Assembly (NCBI RefSeq): GCF_020164475.1
Contig: NZ_JAIQWX010000026.1
Span: forward strand, 1-55,543
Source: Pseudomonas sp. REP124
GTDB taxonomy: Bacteria > Pseudomonadota > Gammaproteobacteria > Pseudomonadales > Pseudomonadaceae
DNA length: 55,543 bases
Reading direction: 5' to 3'
Under the pieces are notes generated by a model. It did no database searches. It was not told the DNA's origin and saw only the letters and a list, made by a program, of their open reading frames with translations. The position numbers were made by a program, and so were the translations under genes. Below are positions 26,587-36,269 of this stretch, one piece after another (position 1 is the first letter of the stretch; the number at the start of each line of letters is the position of its first letter).

Positions 26587-27950
26587 TTTTCCCGCTCTCG
26601 ATCGTCAGTCTGGTGGGGCTGGTGTGCCTTGCACTGCTGATCACCCCTTATCCATTCCTGGCGCCGGGAGCGGTGTTGGGCCTGATCGGTGTCGCGACCC
26701 TCTACCGCAAGCCGTCCTGGGGCCTGCTGGGCATCGCGGCACTGATTCCCCTGGAAGGCTTTTTCAAGGACAGCGCGTTGTCCGGCACCAAACTGATCGG
26801 TGCCTCGCTGGCGCTGATTCTGATGATGCAACTGGTGCTGCGGCAGATTCCGGCCGAGCGCCTGCGCAGCAACCTGTGGCGTTATCTGATCGCCTTCATG
26901 GCCTTGTATCTGTTGAGTCTGCTCAACACCGACGACATGGGCATGTCCCTGGGTCATCTGCGTGAGTTGAGCGTGGGCTTGATCCTGTTTGTGATCACGC
27001 TGCTGATCGGGCGTGAGATGAACATGGACCTGTTCGCCAGACTGGTGACCCTCAGCGTCACCCTCACCTGCGCGCTGGCGATGTTTTCCGCCCGCTACCA
27101 GGATCAGGGTCGCGCCGCCGGCCTGCTGGAAGACCCCAACGCTTTTGCCATGCTGATCGCCTTCGCCGTACCGCTGGCCCTGCTGCTGGTGATCCGTGGC
27201 CCGAACCCGCTGCATCGGCTGTTCTGGCTCGGCTGCTTCATCTTGCTGCTGGGGGGCATGACCAAGACCGAATCCCGTTCCGGACTGGTGGTGTTGTTCC
27301 TCAGCCTGATGATCGGCCTGTGGCACTATCGCGCGCACCTGTCACGCATCCGTCCACGTCATCTGGGCTTCGCCATGCTGGGCCTGACCATCGTGATTCC
27401 GCTGGCGATCTACGCGATGCCGGCCGGTTACGTGGCGCGCATCCAGTCCTTGAGCATTCTGAGTTCGGGGGCCAAGGCCCAGGACGAATCCCTCGGCCGG
27501 CGCGCGTCCTACATTGTGGTCGGCAGCCAGATGATCAGTGAAAACCCATTGTTGGGCACAGGTCCCGGCACCTTCCCGCTGCACTACGCCACCACCGGTT
27601 ATGCCAAGGCATTTTCCGCCAATCGCAAGATCGGTGACCTGTATCGCCGTGCCCACAACACCTACCTGGAAATCTTCAGTGAACTGGGGGTTCCCGCCGG
27701 TTTGCTGTTCGTCGGCATGCTGGCTTTGGGGCTGTACAACCTGATGCGCGCCCGACGGACCTGGATGCAGCGCCATGACTGGCGACAGGCCGACCTGATG
27801 ACTCACCTGGGCATGAGTTTCCTCTCGTTGACGTTGTTCCTGATGTTCCTCAGCGCGCCCAATCAGAAATACCTCTGGATCATGCTCGCCATGACCTGGG
27901 TGCTGCGCCTGAAGGCCGAAGAAAATCCAGTGACGGAGAAGCATTCATGA
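26583..27950 (+). CDS. O-antigen ligase/Wzy-like polymerase membrane protein
   Basis: A 455-residue polytopic protein with about ten or more transmembrane helices and a long periplasmic loop containing ENPLLGTGPGTFPLHYA and RAHNTYLEIFSELG, the signature of the WaaL/Wzy (O-antigen_lig) family. In a Wzx/Wzy locus this is the likely repeat-unit polymerase. The RAHNTYL histidine is the conserved residue of the family. Start overlaps the previous stop by four bases. Confidence 0.88.
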   Translation: MIFPLSIVSLVGLVCLALLITPYPFLAPGAVLGLIGVATLYRKPSWGLLGIAALIPLEGFFKDSALSGTKLIGASLALILMMQLVLRQIPAERLRSNLWRYLIAFMALYLLSLLNTDDMGMSLGHLRELSVGLILFVITLLIGREMNMDLFARLVTLSVTLTCALAMFSARYQDQGRAAGLLEDPNAFAMLIAFAVPLALLLVIRGPNPLHRLFWLGCFILLLGGMTKTESRSGLVVLFLSLMIGLWHYRAHLSRIRPRHLGFAMLGLTIVIPLAIYAMPAGYVARIQSLSILSSGAKAQDESLGRRASYIVVGSQMISENPLLGTGPGTFPLHYATTGYAKAFSANRKIGDLYRRAHNTYLEIFSELGVPAGLLFVGMLALGLYNLMRARRTWMQRHDWRQADLMTHLGMSFLSLTLFLMFLSAPNQKYLWIMLAMTWVLRLKAEENPVTEKHS

Positions 27951-28915
27951 GCTGCGTCAGTATCGTGATTCCGATGTACAACGAAGCCGGGCATATCGCC
28001 CGCACCTTGATGGCTGCGCAACGCGCCGCCAACTTTGCGGGCCTGGAATGCCAGCTGATCGTGGCCGACAACGGCTCCAGCGACGAAGGACCACAGATTG
28101 CCCGGCAGTTCGGGGCGCAGGTGCTGGTGTTGCCGGGCCTGCTCATCGGTGCCTTGCGCAATCGCGGCGCGGCCGTCGCCCACGGCGAATGGCTGGCCTT
28201 CATCGACGCCGATATCGAGCTGCCGGAAAACTGGCTGACGCTGTTGCTGCGCATGGAGTCGGAAGGCCGGGGCGATGTCATGGGCCTGGATCTGCACACA
28301 CCGGCCCAAGCGCCCTGGTACGCCGGCGCGTGGCAACGCCGCACCCTGCGCCCCGGCGCGCAACGTGCCCAGGAGGTGCAGTGGTTGCCCAGTGCCAATC
28401 TGTTGATGCGTCGCTGCTGGTTCGACCGGGCCGAAGGCTTCAACGAAAACCTGCGTACCGGCGAAGACAAGGAACTCACTCTGCGCATGGCCGCCAGCGG
28501 AGCCTGTCTGCTCGCGGTCAATCAAAGCGTCGCGCTGCACTGGGGTTACGAAGCCAGCTGGCGCGAATGGATGGGCAAGGAACTCTGGCGTCAGGGCAGT
28601 CTTTTGCAGTTGCTCCAGGCCCAGGGTCCGAGCCTGCGCCTGCTGCGCTTTCCGCTGCTGTCCATCGCGGCGTGGATCATCGATTTCATGGCCATTTCCG
28701 CCCTGCTCGGCGGCTATCCACACCATGCCGCGATCATGCTGATGCTCACTGTCCTGCCTGCCCTGGCGCTAAGCCTGCGCCAGAGTTTCAGGCACCGCGA
28801 CCCGCTGCTGACCCTGCAACTGTGGGGGCTGCACTGGGTGCGCCTGCACCTGGCAGGCGCCGGTTTGATTCTCAGTCTGTGTCAATGGAATGCCAGGAGG
28901 CCTGCCCGTGGCTGA
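27947..28915 (+). CDS. GT2-family glycosyltransferase with C-terminal membrane segments
   Basis: A 322-residue GT-A glycosyltransferase: VSIVIPMYNEAGHI at the start, FIDADIELPENW as the DxD metal site and NLRTGEDKELTLRMAASG as the acceptor region. Two hydrophobic stretches near 240-285 (LSIAAWIIDFMAISALL, AAIMLMLTVLPALAL) anchor it in the membrane. It probably adds a sugar to the repeat unit. Four-base overlap with the polymerase gene and eight-base overlap with the next glycosyltransferase. Confidence 0.87.
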   Translation: MSCVSIVIPMYNEAGHIARTLMAAQRAANFAGLECQLIVADNGSSDEGPQIARQFGAQVLVLPGLLIGALRNRGAAVAHGEWLAFIDADIELPENWLTLLLRMESEGRGDVMGLDLHTPAQAPWYAGAWQRRTLRPGAQRAQEVQWLPSANLLMRRCWFDRAEGFNENLRTGEDKELTLRMAASGACLLAVNQSVALHWGYEASWREWMGKELWRQGSLLQLLQAQGPSLRLLRFPLLSIAAWIIDFMAISALLGGYPHHAAIMLMLTVLPALALSLRQSFRHRDPLLTLQLWGLHWVRLHLAGAGLILSLCQWNARRPARG

Positions 28916-30044
28916 ATTCATTTTCTGGTCGTGCCTGTTATTACCGGTCTACGCCTGGCTCGGTTATCCGCTGCTGCTGACAATGCTGGCGCCGTTTTTC
29001 CCGTCGCGGCGTCATGCGCCGGCGCCGCCGATGGACGTGAGCATCGTGATTGCCGCACACAACGAGGCGCGGCACATCGAAGAGAAATTGCGCACCGTGC
29101 TGGCCCAGGATTATCAGGCGCGCTCGCTGCAAATCATCCTGGCCAGCGACGGTTCCACCGACGACACCGTGGCCTGCGCGCGCAAGGTGGTCGACCAACG
29201 GATCACCGTGCTCGACCTGCCACGCCAGGGCAAGGCCGCCACGCTCAATGCCGGCGCCGCCCTGAGCACTGGCGAGATTCTGGTGTTCACCGACGCCGAC
29301 AATCAATGGGCCACCGACACCCTGGGCCATTTGCTCGCGCCCCTGGTCGATCCCCGGGTCGGCGCCTGCGCCGGGCACATGCTGATCCCGGTGACGGGCA
29401 AGGGGCTGAGCATCGGCGACAGCCTGTATCGGCACTACGAAGGCTGGGTGCGCAAGGTGGAAAATCGCACCGGCTGCATGGTCTCGGCCGACGGCGCGTT
29501 GCTTGCGCTGCGCCGGGAGCTGTTCCAGAACGTGCCGGCCGAGGTCAACGACGACTTTTTCATCAGCACCTGCGCGCCGGTTGCCGGCAAGCGGATCATC
29601 TACGTGCCCCAAGCGCGGGTCACCGACACCGGCGTGGATGAAGCCGACAAACAGTTTCGGCGTCGCCAGCGGGTCACCGTCGGTGGCTTGCAAAGCCTGG
29701 CGCAGCGCCGCGAATTGCTCAATCCGCTGCGCCACGGCCTGTACGCAATTGCGTTGATCAGCCACAAATTGATCCGGCGCCTGGCCCCGGTCCTCCTGCT
29801 GCCGTTGCTGCTGAGCAATCTGTGGCTGTGGGATGAGCATGGCTTTTACCGCCTGAGCCTGGTCGCGCAGTTGTTCGGTTACACAGTGGCCATCGCCGGC
29901 CTGCTGGATGCGCAGCACCGTCTGCCCAAACCCTTTCGCCTGGCCGCATTCCTGCTGGTGACGCTTGTCGGCATGAGCATCGGCCTGTGGCAATTCCTGC
30001 GTGGCCAGCGCTATGCGCAATGGAATCCCGAACAGAATCGATGA
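28908..30044 (+). CDS. membrane GT2-family glycosyltransferase
   Basis: A 378-residue glycosyltransferase with an N-terminal transmembrane helix, a GT-A domain (VSIVIAAHNEARHI, ILASDGSTDDT, FTDADNQWA) and three or four C-terminal helices (VLLLPLLLSNLWLW, LAAFLLVTLVGMSIGLW). QFRRRQRVTVGG resembles the QxxRW region of processive enzymes, with RRRQR in place of QRxRW, so processivity is uncertain. The start is a GTG at 28908 behind AGGAGG; the ATG at 28890 lacks such a site. Confidence 0.85.
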   Translation: MAEFIFWSCLLLPVYAWLGYPLLLTMLAPFFPSRRHAPAPPMDVSIVIAAHNEARHIEEKLRTVLAQDYQARSLQIILASDGSTDDTVACARKVVDQRITVLDLPRQGKAATLNAGAALSTGEILVFTDADNQWATDTLGHLLAPLVDPRVGACAGHMLIPVTGKGLSIGDSLYRHYEGWVRKVENRTGCMVSADGALLALRRELFQNVPAEVNDDFFISTCAPVAGKRIIYVPQARVTDTGVDEADKQFRRRQRVTVGGLQSLAQRRELLNPLRHGLYAIALISHKLIRRLAPVLLLPLLLSNLWLWDEHGFYRLSLVAQLFGYTVAIAGLLDAQHRLPKPFRLAAFLLVTLVGMSIGLWQFLRGQRYAQWNPEQNR

Positions 30045-31057
30045 GATCAGATGCCATGGCGATCAAACAACTCTTCAAGCGAACCAGCGGCTGGCTGTAC
30101 CTGCATTCTCCAGTCGGACGCCAGCAACTGGACGGCGCCGGCGTGATCCTGATGTTGCACCGGGTGCTGGCCGACGACAACGCCGCCGAACTGCCCCATC
30201 GCAATGAATTGTGCGTGGGGCCCAAGGCTTTCGAGCATTTGCTGGTCTGGCTGAAAAAGCATTTCGATTGCGTGCCGCTGATGGACATCCTGCAACCGGG
30301 GAGCTTGCGCTCGCACCGGCCGAAAGTGACCCTGACCTTCGACGACGGTTGGCGCGACAACGCGGACAATGCCTTCGCGCTGCTGCGTAAATATCAGGTG
30401 CCGGCGAGCATCTTTCTGTCGACGGACTTCATCGGCAGCCGCCAGCGCTTTTGGTGGGAAAGCATTGGCGAAACCCTGTGGAACAGCCATGGCGAACCGG
30501 CGCGTCAACGCTTGATCGACTGCCTGCGGCGCATGGATCAGCCGTTGCCCGAGGCGTGTGAACATAGCGACGAGCAACGCCGCAGCCTGGCGCTGCTGCA
30601 CTTTCTGCAACAGCTCAAAAGCCTCTCGCCACTGGATCTCGATCGCTTGACCGATGCCTGCCCACAGCAGTCCTTGCCCCAGGCCATGGACTGGCATCAG
30701 GTGCGCTCGCTGGAGGCTTCGGGGCTGGTGCGCTTCGGCCCTCACGGCGCCAGTCATGCGATCCTAACCGGCCTGGACGATCAACGTCTGGATGAAGAAC
30801 TGACACGCAGCCGCCAGGCCCTGATGAACGGCTGCAACCGGCCGCTACCGGTGTATTGCTACCCCAACGGCGACCACGATGCCCGGGTGCGACAGGCAGT
30901 GGCGGCGCATCGGTTCGGGTTTGCCCTGGGCACCGGAACCGGGATCTACCGCGGCGACCAGGACCCGCTGGCCTTGCCACGCTTCGGTGTCAGTCAGCGC
31001 ACCGCGCGAAATCCCGAGCTGTTGTCCTGGCGTATTTTTCGCGGGGCACGCCCATGA
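30041..31057 (+). CDS. NodB-type polysaccharide deacetylase
   Basis: A 338-residue carbohydrate esterase 4 protein. LTFDDGWRDN (D101/D102) is the catalytic/metal motif and PHGASHAIL (H235, H239) supplies the metal histidines. No signal peptide is evident, so it may act on lipid-linked repeat units on the cytoplasmic side rather than on exported polymer. It removes N-acetyl groups from amino sugars, suggesting at least one GlcNAc-like residue in the repeat. Start at 30041 overlaps the previous stop by four bases; the ATG at 30056 is an alternative. Confidence 0.85.
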   Translation: MRSDAMAIKQLFKRTSGWLYLHSPVGRQQLDGAGVILMLHRVLADDNAAELPHRNELCVGPKAFEHLLVWLKKHFDCVPLMDILQPGSLRSHRPKVTLTFDDGWRDNADNAFALLRKYQVPASIFLSTDFIGSRQRFWWESIGETLWNSHGEPARQRLIDCLRRMDQPLPEACEHSDEQRRSLALLHFLQQLKSLSPLDLDRLTDACPQQSLPQAMDWHQVRSLEASGLVRFGPHGASHAILTGLDDQRLDEELTRSRQALMNGCNRPLPVYCYPNGDHDARVRQAVAAHRFGFALGTGTGIYRGDQDPLALPRFGVSQRTARNPELLSWRIFRGARP

Positions 31058-32358
31058 GCCGTAATCGCTATCTCAAGCATCTGGCCCTGAGCATGGGCAC
31101 CAAGCTGGCAATGATTGCCCTGCGCTTGCTGCGCAATGTGTTGCTGGCCAGGATTCTCGGACCCAGCGAGCGCGGATTGTTCGCCTTGCTCAGCACCCTG
31201 CCGGACCTGATCAGCGCGGCCACCAGCGGCGGCTTGAATTCGGCGGTGGGCTATCACGCGGCCAAGCAACGTTCGATGGGTCTTCTGCTCAGTCAGGTGC
31301 TGGTGTTCGGCTGCCTGCTGGCCGGCTTGCTGACCTTGCTGGTGGTGGCGCTGACCCGCGAGTTCGGCAGCGAACTGGACATCACCATGCAGCTCGGTCT
31401 GCTCGCCTGGCTGTTGCTGCTGGCGGTGCCGCTGACCGTGCTCAAGAGTGGTCTGCTGACCTTGCACAATGCGTCGGGGGGCGTGGTGGCGTTCAACGCC
31501 TTGCGGCTGATCGAATCGCTGGCGCCGCTGCTGCTGTTTCTGGCGCTGTTCTGGATGTGGAAAAGCGCCGCGCTGGAAGCGGCGCTGGTCAGTTGGCTGG
31601 CCGGCATCAGCCTGGTGGTACTGGTCGGCTGGCTGTGGCTCAAGCGTAACCAGCCGCTCACCCTGCAATGGGATCGCGCCAGCCAGAACGAGCTGCTGCG
31701 CTACAGCGCCCGCAGCCATCCGGACCTGTTGTTCCAGCAAGTGATTCTGCGCTCCGATTACCTGTTCATCGGCGCCCTGCTCGGCAGTACCGCACTGGGT
31801 CACTACGCGATGGCCAGCGCCGCCGCCGAGCTGCTGCTGATCGTTCCGGAAGCGGTGACCACGCCACTGATGAAACGGTTGCTGCAACAGGAAGAAGGGA
31901 TCGAGAAGGTCACGCCGCTGGCCCTGCGGCTGACGGCGACGGTCATGCTCGGCGCCTGCCTGACCATGGCGGTGATCGGCGAGTGGCTGATCGTCACCCT
32001 GTTCGGCGCGGCCTATCAGCCGGCCTACCCGGCGCTGCTCGCGCTGCTGCCGGGACTTTTGGGATTGTGCTACGCGAGCATTCTGCGCCTGGACCTGCTG
32101 GGCAAGGACCGACCCGGTTCGATTTCGTTGATGATGGGTTGCGGCGCGCTGCTTAACCTGGCGCTGAACCTGTTGTTGATTCCCGCGTACGGCATCGTCG
32201 GTGCCGCGGCCGCCTCGTCCATCGCCTATCTGGCGGTCACGCTGGCGATGCTGGTGTTGTATTGCCGCCTCAGCCGGGTGCCGGTCTGGCAAACCCTGAT
32301 CATCCTGCCCAGCGATCTGACGCCGATGCTGCACATCCTGCAACGGAAGTCGGCATGA
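31054..32358 (+). CDS. Wzx-type polysaccharide flippase
   Basis: A 434-residue MOP-superfamily protein with about 12-14 transmembrane helices. It begins SRNRYLKHLALSMGTKLAMIALRLLRNVLLARILGPSERG, a typical Wzx N-terminus, and the end (LALNLLLIPAYGIVGAAAASSIAYLAVTLAML) matches the family. It should flip the completed lipid-linked repeat to the periplasm for the Wzy-like polymerase. Its presence fixes the mechanism as Wzx/Wzy rather than synthase- or ABC-dependent. Four-base overlaps on both sides. Confidence 0.9.
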   Translation: MSRNRYLKHLALSMGTKLAMIALRLLRNVLLARILGPSERGLFALLSTLPDLISAATSGGLNSAVGYHAAKQRSMGLLLSQVLVFGCLLAGLLTLLVVALTREFGSELDITMQLGLLAWLLLLAVPLTVLKSGLLTLHNASGGVVAFNALRLIESLAPLLLFLALFWMWKSAALEAALVSWLAGISLVVLVGWLWLKRNQPLTLQWDRASQNELLRYSARSHPDLLFQQVILRSDYLFIGALLGSTALGHYAMASAAAELLLIVPEAVTTPLMKRLLQQEEGIEKVTPLALRLTATVMLGACLTMAVIGEWLIVTLFGAAYQPAYPALLALLPGLLGLCYASILRLDLLGKDRPGSISLMMGCGALLNLALNLLLIPAYGIVGAAAASSIAYLAVTLAMLVLYCRLSRVPVWQTLIILPSDLTPMLHILQRKSA

Positions 32359-34274
32359 AGTACTTCGCACTGGCGGTGAGCATGGGCCTGTCGCTGGATG
32401 CCTGGGCGGGGTCGATGCGTTGGGCCGACATCCGCGACGGCAGTCTGTACCTGCAAGCCGATTCTCCGGATAACGTGACCGTGCGCTGGGCGCCGGCCTG
32501 GCAAGCCGATGCGAACGAAGAGCATCTGTACCTGCTTGACGGCCAGGGCCGGCTGGCGGGCGAGCGCCGGATCGCCGCCAGTGAAACCCGCGGCACGCAA
32601 AGCTGGCCGCTGGCACCGGGTGCCGCCAGTTATCGCCTGGAGATTCCCGGCTACAGTTTCCGCCGCTACAAGATCGAACATGACGAGCGCACGGTGGCGT
32701 TGTTCGCCCCGGCCAAAGTGCACTTCAGCAGCGAGACCCGCGACGGCGACGAGTTGTTTTTCAAGGTCGCGGCGGGTGAACACGCCGTTCTGGCCGGCAA
32801 GTTCCACGGCGGTGTCGGCGCCTTGCAGGCGCGGCGCGTCGAAGACGGCAAACAGCTGTCGCTGGCGCTCAAGCCGTACCGTGCCTACTGGCAGTTCGAT
32901 CAGGTTGCCTTGCCGGTTTCCAACGCCGATCAGGTTTGGCGCCTGCGCCTGCAAGGCAGCGGCAAGGCGGCGTTCTGGCTCGACGGCACGGCCAATCTGT
33001 TCGCGCAGAATGCGCAGCAGCTCAAACCGCTGCGCGAAGACCAGGGCCAGGTTCGCCTGACGGTGCACGACAAGGTGGTGGGGACCACGCCGAACCTGGG
33101 CATCGCCCTGCCCTACGTGATGCCGCCGCCCGCCAGCCATTCCGCGCTCGATGCGCTGAAACCGCGGGCGGGGTCTTACTACAGCTTCGTCGATATCACC
33201 GCCCGGCAGCCCGACTACGAAAACGGTTTTCGCCAGCTGTATCAGCAACGCTTCGGCATCACTGAGGACATCACTCTGCTGGCCGGCAGCAAACGCCAGG
33301 CCGACCTGCGCGCCGACACCACCAGCAATGCCGGCCTCGACGCCTGGCTCGCCGCGACCCGCGCCCTGGGTGGCAAAGGCACCCATTACATCGGTTTCGC
33401 CGACGAGCCCAACCTCAACTATCCGGACTACCAAAGCTACCAGCGTATTTTCACCAGCATGGCCCGCCAGGTCCGCGCCAATCCCGACAACGCCAAGGCC
33501 GGCGTTCGGATCGCCATGCCTGCCAGTTCGCGACTGGTCAACGGCCCGCTCGCCGACAACGCCGCCGACAAGCGCGGGATCGACTGGGCCCGACGCCTGC
33601 TGGCCGAATCGGGCGACAGCATCGATGCACTGGCGTGGCACGAATGGATGATTCGCGATTTGCTGGCGACTCGGGTCTACCGCGACAGTGTGAAGCGCGC
33701 CGCCGAGCTGGTGGGACTGGACGCCAACGGTCGACCACGCAAGGCGCTGCTGCTGGACCAGACCAACATGTCCAGCGGATCGAGCCTGAGCCCCTACGAT
33801 CAGGAGACCCATTACGCCTCGCTCTGGTGGGCCTCGGTGGCGATCAATTCAGCCCAGGACGGTTTGCTGGAGATGCTCAACTGGTTCCAGGCCGCCGACG
33901 AGCCCGAGTACCCCAAGGGCATGCTGCGGGTACTGGGCGACGATCGATTCGAACTCAAACCGGTAGGCCTGGCCCAGCAATTCATCCAGCAACATTGGCT
34001 GCACGATGTGCTGTACCTGGAGAACGATGCGTTCGAGGTCGATGTGCTGGCCATGGCCGACGATTCCAAGCGCAGTCTGCTGGGGGTCAACAAGGCATCA
34101 CGCCTGCAGCGAGTCGACATCGCCGGCGTACATTGCCCGCTGGCCAATGGATCGCTTCGATACTTCGGCGCCGACAACCGTAGCCGCGACGCACCCTCGA
34201 CCTGCAAAGACGGTCGCGTGCGCTTCGAGTTGCCGGGACAAACCCTTTTCGCCCTGACATGGAACGCCACGTGA
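32355..34274 (+). CDS. secreted putative glycoside hydrolase-like protein
   Basis: A 639-residue protein with a Sec signal peptide (MKYFALAVSMGLSLDAWAG). A beta-rich N-terminal half (about 20-260) is followed by a region reading like a TIM-barrel hydrolase: YIGFADEPNLNYPDYQSYQRI (E351, compare the NEP acid/base of clan GH-A), DALAWHEWMIRDLL (E430) and LLEMLNWFQAADEP, then a small beta domain. In other loci such periplasmic hydrolases (for example PslG) trim or release the polymer. I do not recognise the exact family, so catalytic residues are guesses. It starts four bases inside the flippase stop, marking it as part of the pathway. Confidence 0.7.
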   Translation: MKYFALAVSMGLSLDAWAGSMRWADIRDGSLYLQADSPDNVTVRWAPAWQADANEEHLYLLDGQGRLAGERRIAASETRGTQSWPLAPGAASYRLEIPGYSFRRYKIEHDERTVALFAPAKVHFSSETRDGDELFFKVAAGEHAVLAGKFHGGVGALQARRVEDGKQLSLALKPYRAYWQFDQVALPVSNADQVWRLRLQGSGKAAFWLDGTANLFAQNAQQLKPLREDQGQVRLTVHDKVVGTTPNLGIALPYVMPPPASHSALDALKPRAGSYYSFVDITARQPDYENGFRQLYQQRFGITEDITLLAGSKRQADLRADTTSNAGLDAWLAATRALGGKGTHYIGFADEPNLNYPDYQSYQRIFTSMARQVRANPDNAKAGVRIAMPASSRLVNGPLADNAADKRGIDWARRLLAESGDSIDALAWHEWMIRDLLATRVYRDSVKRAAELVGLDANGRPRKALLLDQTNMSSGSSLSPYDQETHYASLWWASVAINSAQDGLLEMLNWFQAADEPEYPKGMLRVLGDDRFELKPVGLAQQFIQQHWLHDVLYLENDAFEVDVLAMADDSKRSLLGVNKASRLQRVDIAGVHCPLANGSLRYFGADNRSRDAPSTCKDGRVRFELPGQTLFALTWNAT

Positions 34275-34360
34275 TTGTCGCTCTGCAGCCTGGTCGTGCC
34301 GGCATTCCGGCGCGCACCGGATCATGCCACTTTCGGGTCGACCCGACTGGAGTCAACATC

Positions 34361-35050
34361 ATGGGTGCAATGCACAAACTCAGCCAACACGTTAAACACA
34401 ATGGCCTGCGTCCGACTTTGAAAAAGGTCTGGAAACACTACATTTTTTCCCATCAGGAACTACTGTGGATGGAGCGCGACCTGGTGACCCCGGTGCCGGC
34501 GCACAAGCTCAGATCCTATCCGCCCTTGCAGGTCGTCAGCATCACGCCGGGCAACGCCAAAGCATTCGCCCGCCACTTCGGCGACCGCGTACAGACCATG
34601 GCCGAGCTTGCCCGCGAAGGCCATACCGGGCAGATGCATCTGGACGAGAACGGGGATGCGGTGGCGTTCATCTGGGGCGCCGGTCGCGACTACCACGACC
34701 GGCATTACTACGGCTGCTGGTTCCCGGTGAAAGACGGCGAGTTTTTCGAATTCGGCGGTGAGTTGAGCCGCAGTTACTGGGGCACGTCGCTGTCCATGGA
34801 TCTGCAGACAGAACTGTGGAAGGCCATGCTCGAGCAAGGTTTCAACAAGGTTGTGGATGTTTGCGAGTGGCATAACGTGCCGGCCTTGAAACTGCATATC
34901 CGCACCGGGTACGAGGAACAGGGGCGGATCACCAACGTGTATCAACTGTTCGGCCGCTGGCGTTTTTATCGCGAAACCCGCTACACCGGCTCACGCCTGG
35001 ACACCCTGCGCAAGCCGGAACGCTCATCTGCGCAAGCTAAGGTGGTATGA
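34361..35050 (+). CDS. GNAT-like acyltransferase, copy A
   Basis: A 229-residue soluble protein, start MGAMHKLSQHVKHNG, preceded by GGAG. The C-terminal half (KVVDVCEWHNVPALKLHIRTGYEEQGRIT) is the acetyl-CoA-binding end of a GNAT fold. A distinctive block, LLWMERDLVTPVP, is shared with copy B at 37239-37931, about 70% identical by eye. It probably acetylates a precursor or the polymer; the acyl group and acceptor are not readable. It lies 86 bases after the hydrolase gene and 4 bases before the CelD-like gene. Confidence 0.8.
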   Translation: MGAMHKLSQHVKHNGLRPTLKKVWKHYIFSHQELLWMERDLVTPVPAHKLRSYPPLQVVSITPGNAKAFARHFGDRVQTMAELAREGHTGQMHLDENGDAVAFIWGAGRDYHDRHYYGCWFPVKDGEFFEFGGELSRSYWGTSLSMDLQTELWKAMLEQGFNKVVDVCEWHNVPALKLHIRTGYEEQGRITNVYQLFGRWRFYRETRYTGSRLDTLRKPERSSAQAKVV

Positions 35051-35054
35051 CCCT

Positions 35055-36269
35055 ATGACAGTGCGATTGCAATGGCGTGCTTCGTTGTGCGCCGCGGATT
35101 TCCCCGCAGAGGCTTATGAGGCTCTGCGGCTGCGGGTGAAGGATCACACGCCGTTCAACGCGCTGGAATGGATGTGTGCCTCGGAACAGGCCCTGCCGGC
35201 AGATCAGCGCTTGCATGTGCTGCTCGGCTGGCAGGGTGACGAGTTGCTGTTGTGTCTGCCGCTGGTGACGTGCGTGGAGCGCTTCGGCGGATTGCCCTTT
35301 CGGGTGCTGCATCATCTGGGGTACCCGCTGGCCGATCGTCTGGCGCTGCTGACTCGCCTGGATGCCGCGCACATGCGCCAGGTACTGGGCGAGATCCGCC
35401 GTCGACTGCCCCATGCGCTGTTGCAACTCAACGAGCTGTGCGAATCGCTCGATGCAGTCGGCGGGCTGGGTCAGTGGCTGGGGCGCAGTTCCACCGGCGA
35501 ACGGCGCTTGAGTTGTCGGGCGCCTGTCCACCGGATCAGCGAAGCCGATCACCAGGAAGTGTCCGGGGATCCACGCTACAAGCTGCGCCGCGCCCGCAAG
35601 CGCATCGCCGCCTGTGGCGCGCAGGTACGCCGCATCATTCCCGATGCCCTGAGTATGCGGCCGCTGCTGGCGATGCTCGCCGAAGTCGAGGCCTTGAGCT
35701 GGAAAGGCGACGAAGGCGTGGGCATTTTTGCCGACCCACATCGTCGCCAATGGATGGACGAAGCCTTTACCGCGCTGGCCGCCCGGGGACTGGTGCGAGT
35801 GGTGACCCTGGAACTGGAGGGGCGTTGCATCAGCTACCGTCTTGGCTTGCTGGAACAGGGTCGGCTGTATGACTACAACCTGGCCTTCCTGCCGCAGCAC
35901 GCCGATCTGGGCAGTGGCCGGGTACTGCTCGAGGAGTGGATTCGCTGGGGCCTGGAGGACAACTGGCAATGGGTCGATGCATCGCGAGTGAGCCTGGAAA
36001 ATTCCAGTCATCAACTGCATGAGCGCATGACCGGGTACATGGAACACTGGCGCTGGAGCTTTTATTCATGGCGCCCGAGCGGCTTGGCCCTGGGGCTTGC
36101 CCTGCGGTTCTGGCAGCTTTGCAAACCGTTGTTGCAACAATGGCGGGCCCGTCGCGCCGCAGCGGTCAATGCACCAGCTCCTGTCGCGCCGATCACGGTC
36201 AAGGCGACAGCAGCCGTCGACACACTCATGGAGGGCGAACATGCCACGGCAAGTCATAGTCAACGCTGA
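35055..36269 (+). CDS. CelD/BcsL-like GNAT-fold acyltransferase
   Basis: A 404-residue protein of the CelD/FemAB-like GNAT_6 group found in many exopolysaccharide loci. Landmarks are PFNALEWMCASEQALP, YKLRRARKRIA, EALSWKGDEGVGIF, YRLGLLEQGRLYDYNLAFLP and SLENSSHQLHERMTGYMEHWRWSFY. It is predicted to transfer an acyl or aminoacyl group to a sugar. The C-terminal 45 residues are alanine/proline rich and overlap the next gene by 29 bases. Function is by family and context. Confidence 0.8.
   Translation: MTVRLQWRASLCAADFPAEAYEALRLRVKDHTPFNALEWMCASEQALPADQRLHVLLGWQGDELLLCLPLVTCVERFGGLPFRVLHHLGYPLADRLALLTRLDAAHMRQVLGEIRRRLPHALLQLNELCESLDAVGGLGQWLGRSSTGERRLSCRAPVHRISEADHQEVSGDPRYKLRRARKRIAACGAQVRRIIPDALSMRPLLAMLAEVEALSWKGDEGVGIFADPHRRQWMDEAFTALAARGLVRVVTLELEGRCISYRLGLLEQGRLYDYNLAFLPQHADLGSGRVLLEEWIRWGLEDNWQWVDASRVSLENSSHQLHERMTGYMEHWRWSFYSWRPSGLALGLALRFWQLCKPLLQQWRARRAAAVNAPAPVAPITVKATAAVDTLMEGEHATASHSQR

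Noticed and set aside
30994..32616. 540-codon minus-strand frame opposite the flippase and hydrolase start
   Set aside because: Glutamine/arginine-rich shadow of GC-rich membrane-protein codons; strand and overlaps support the plus-strand genes.
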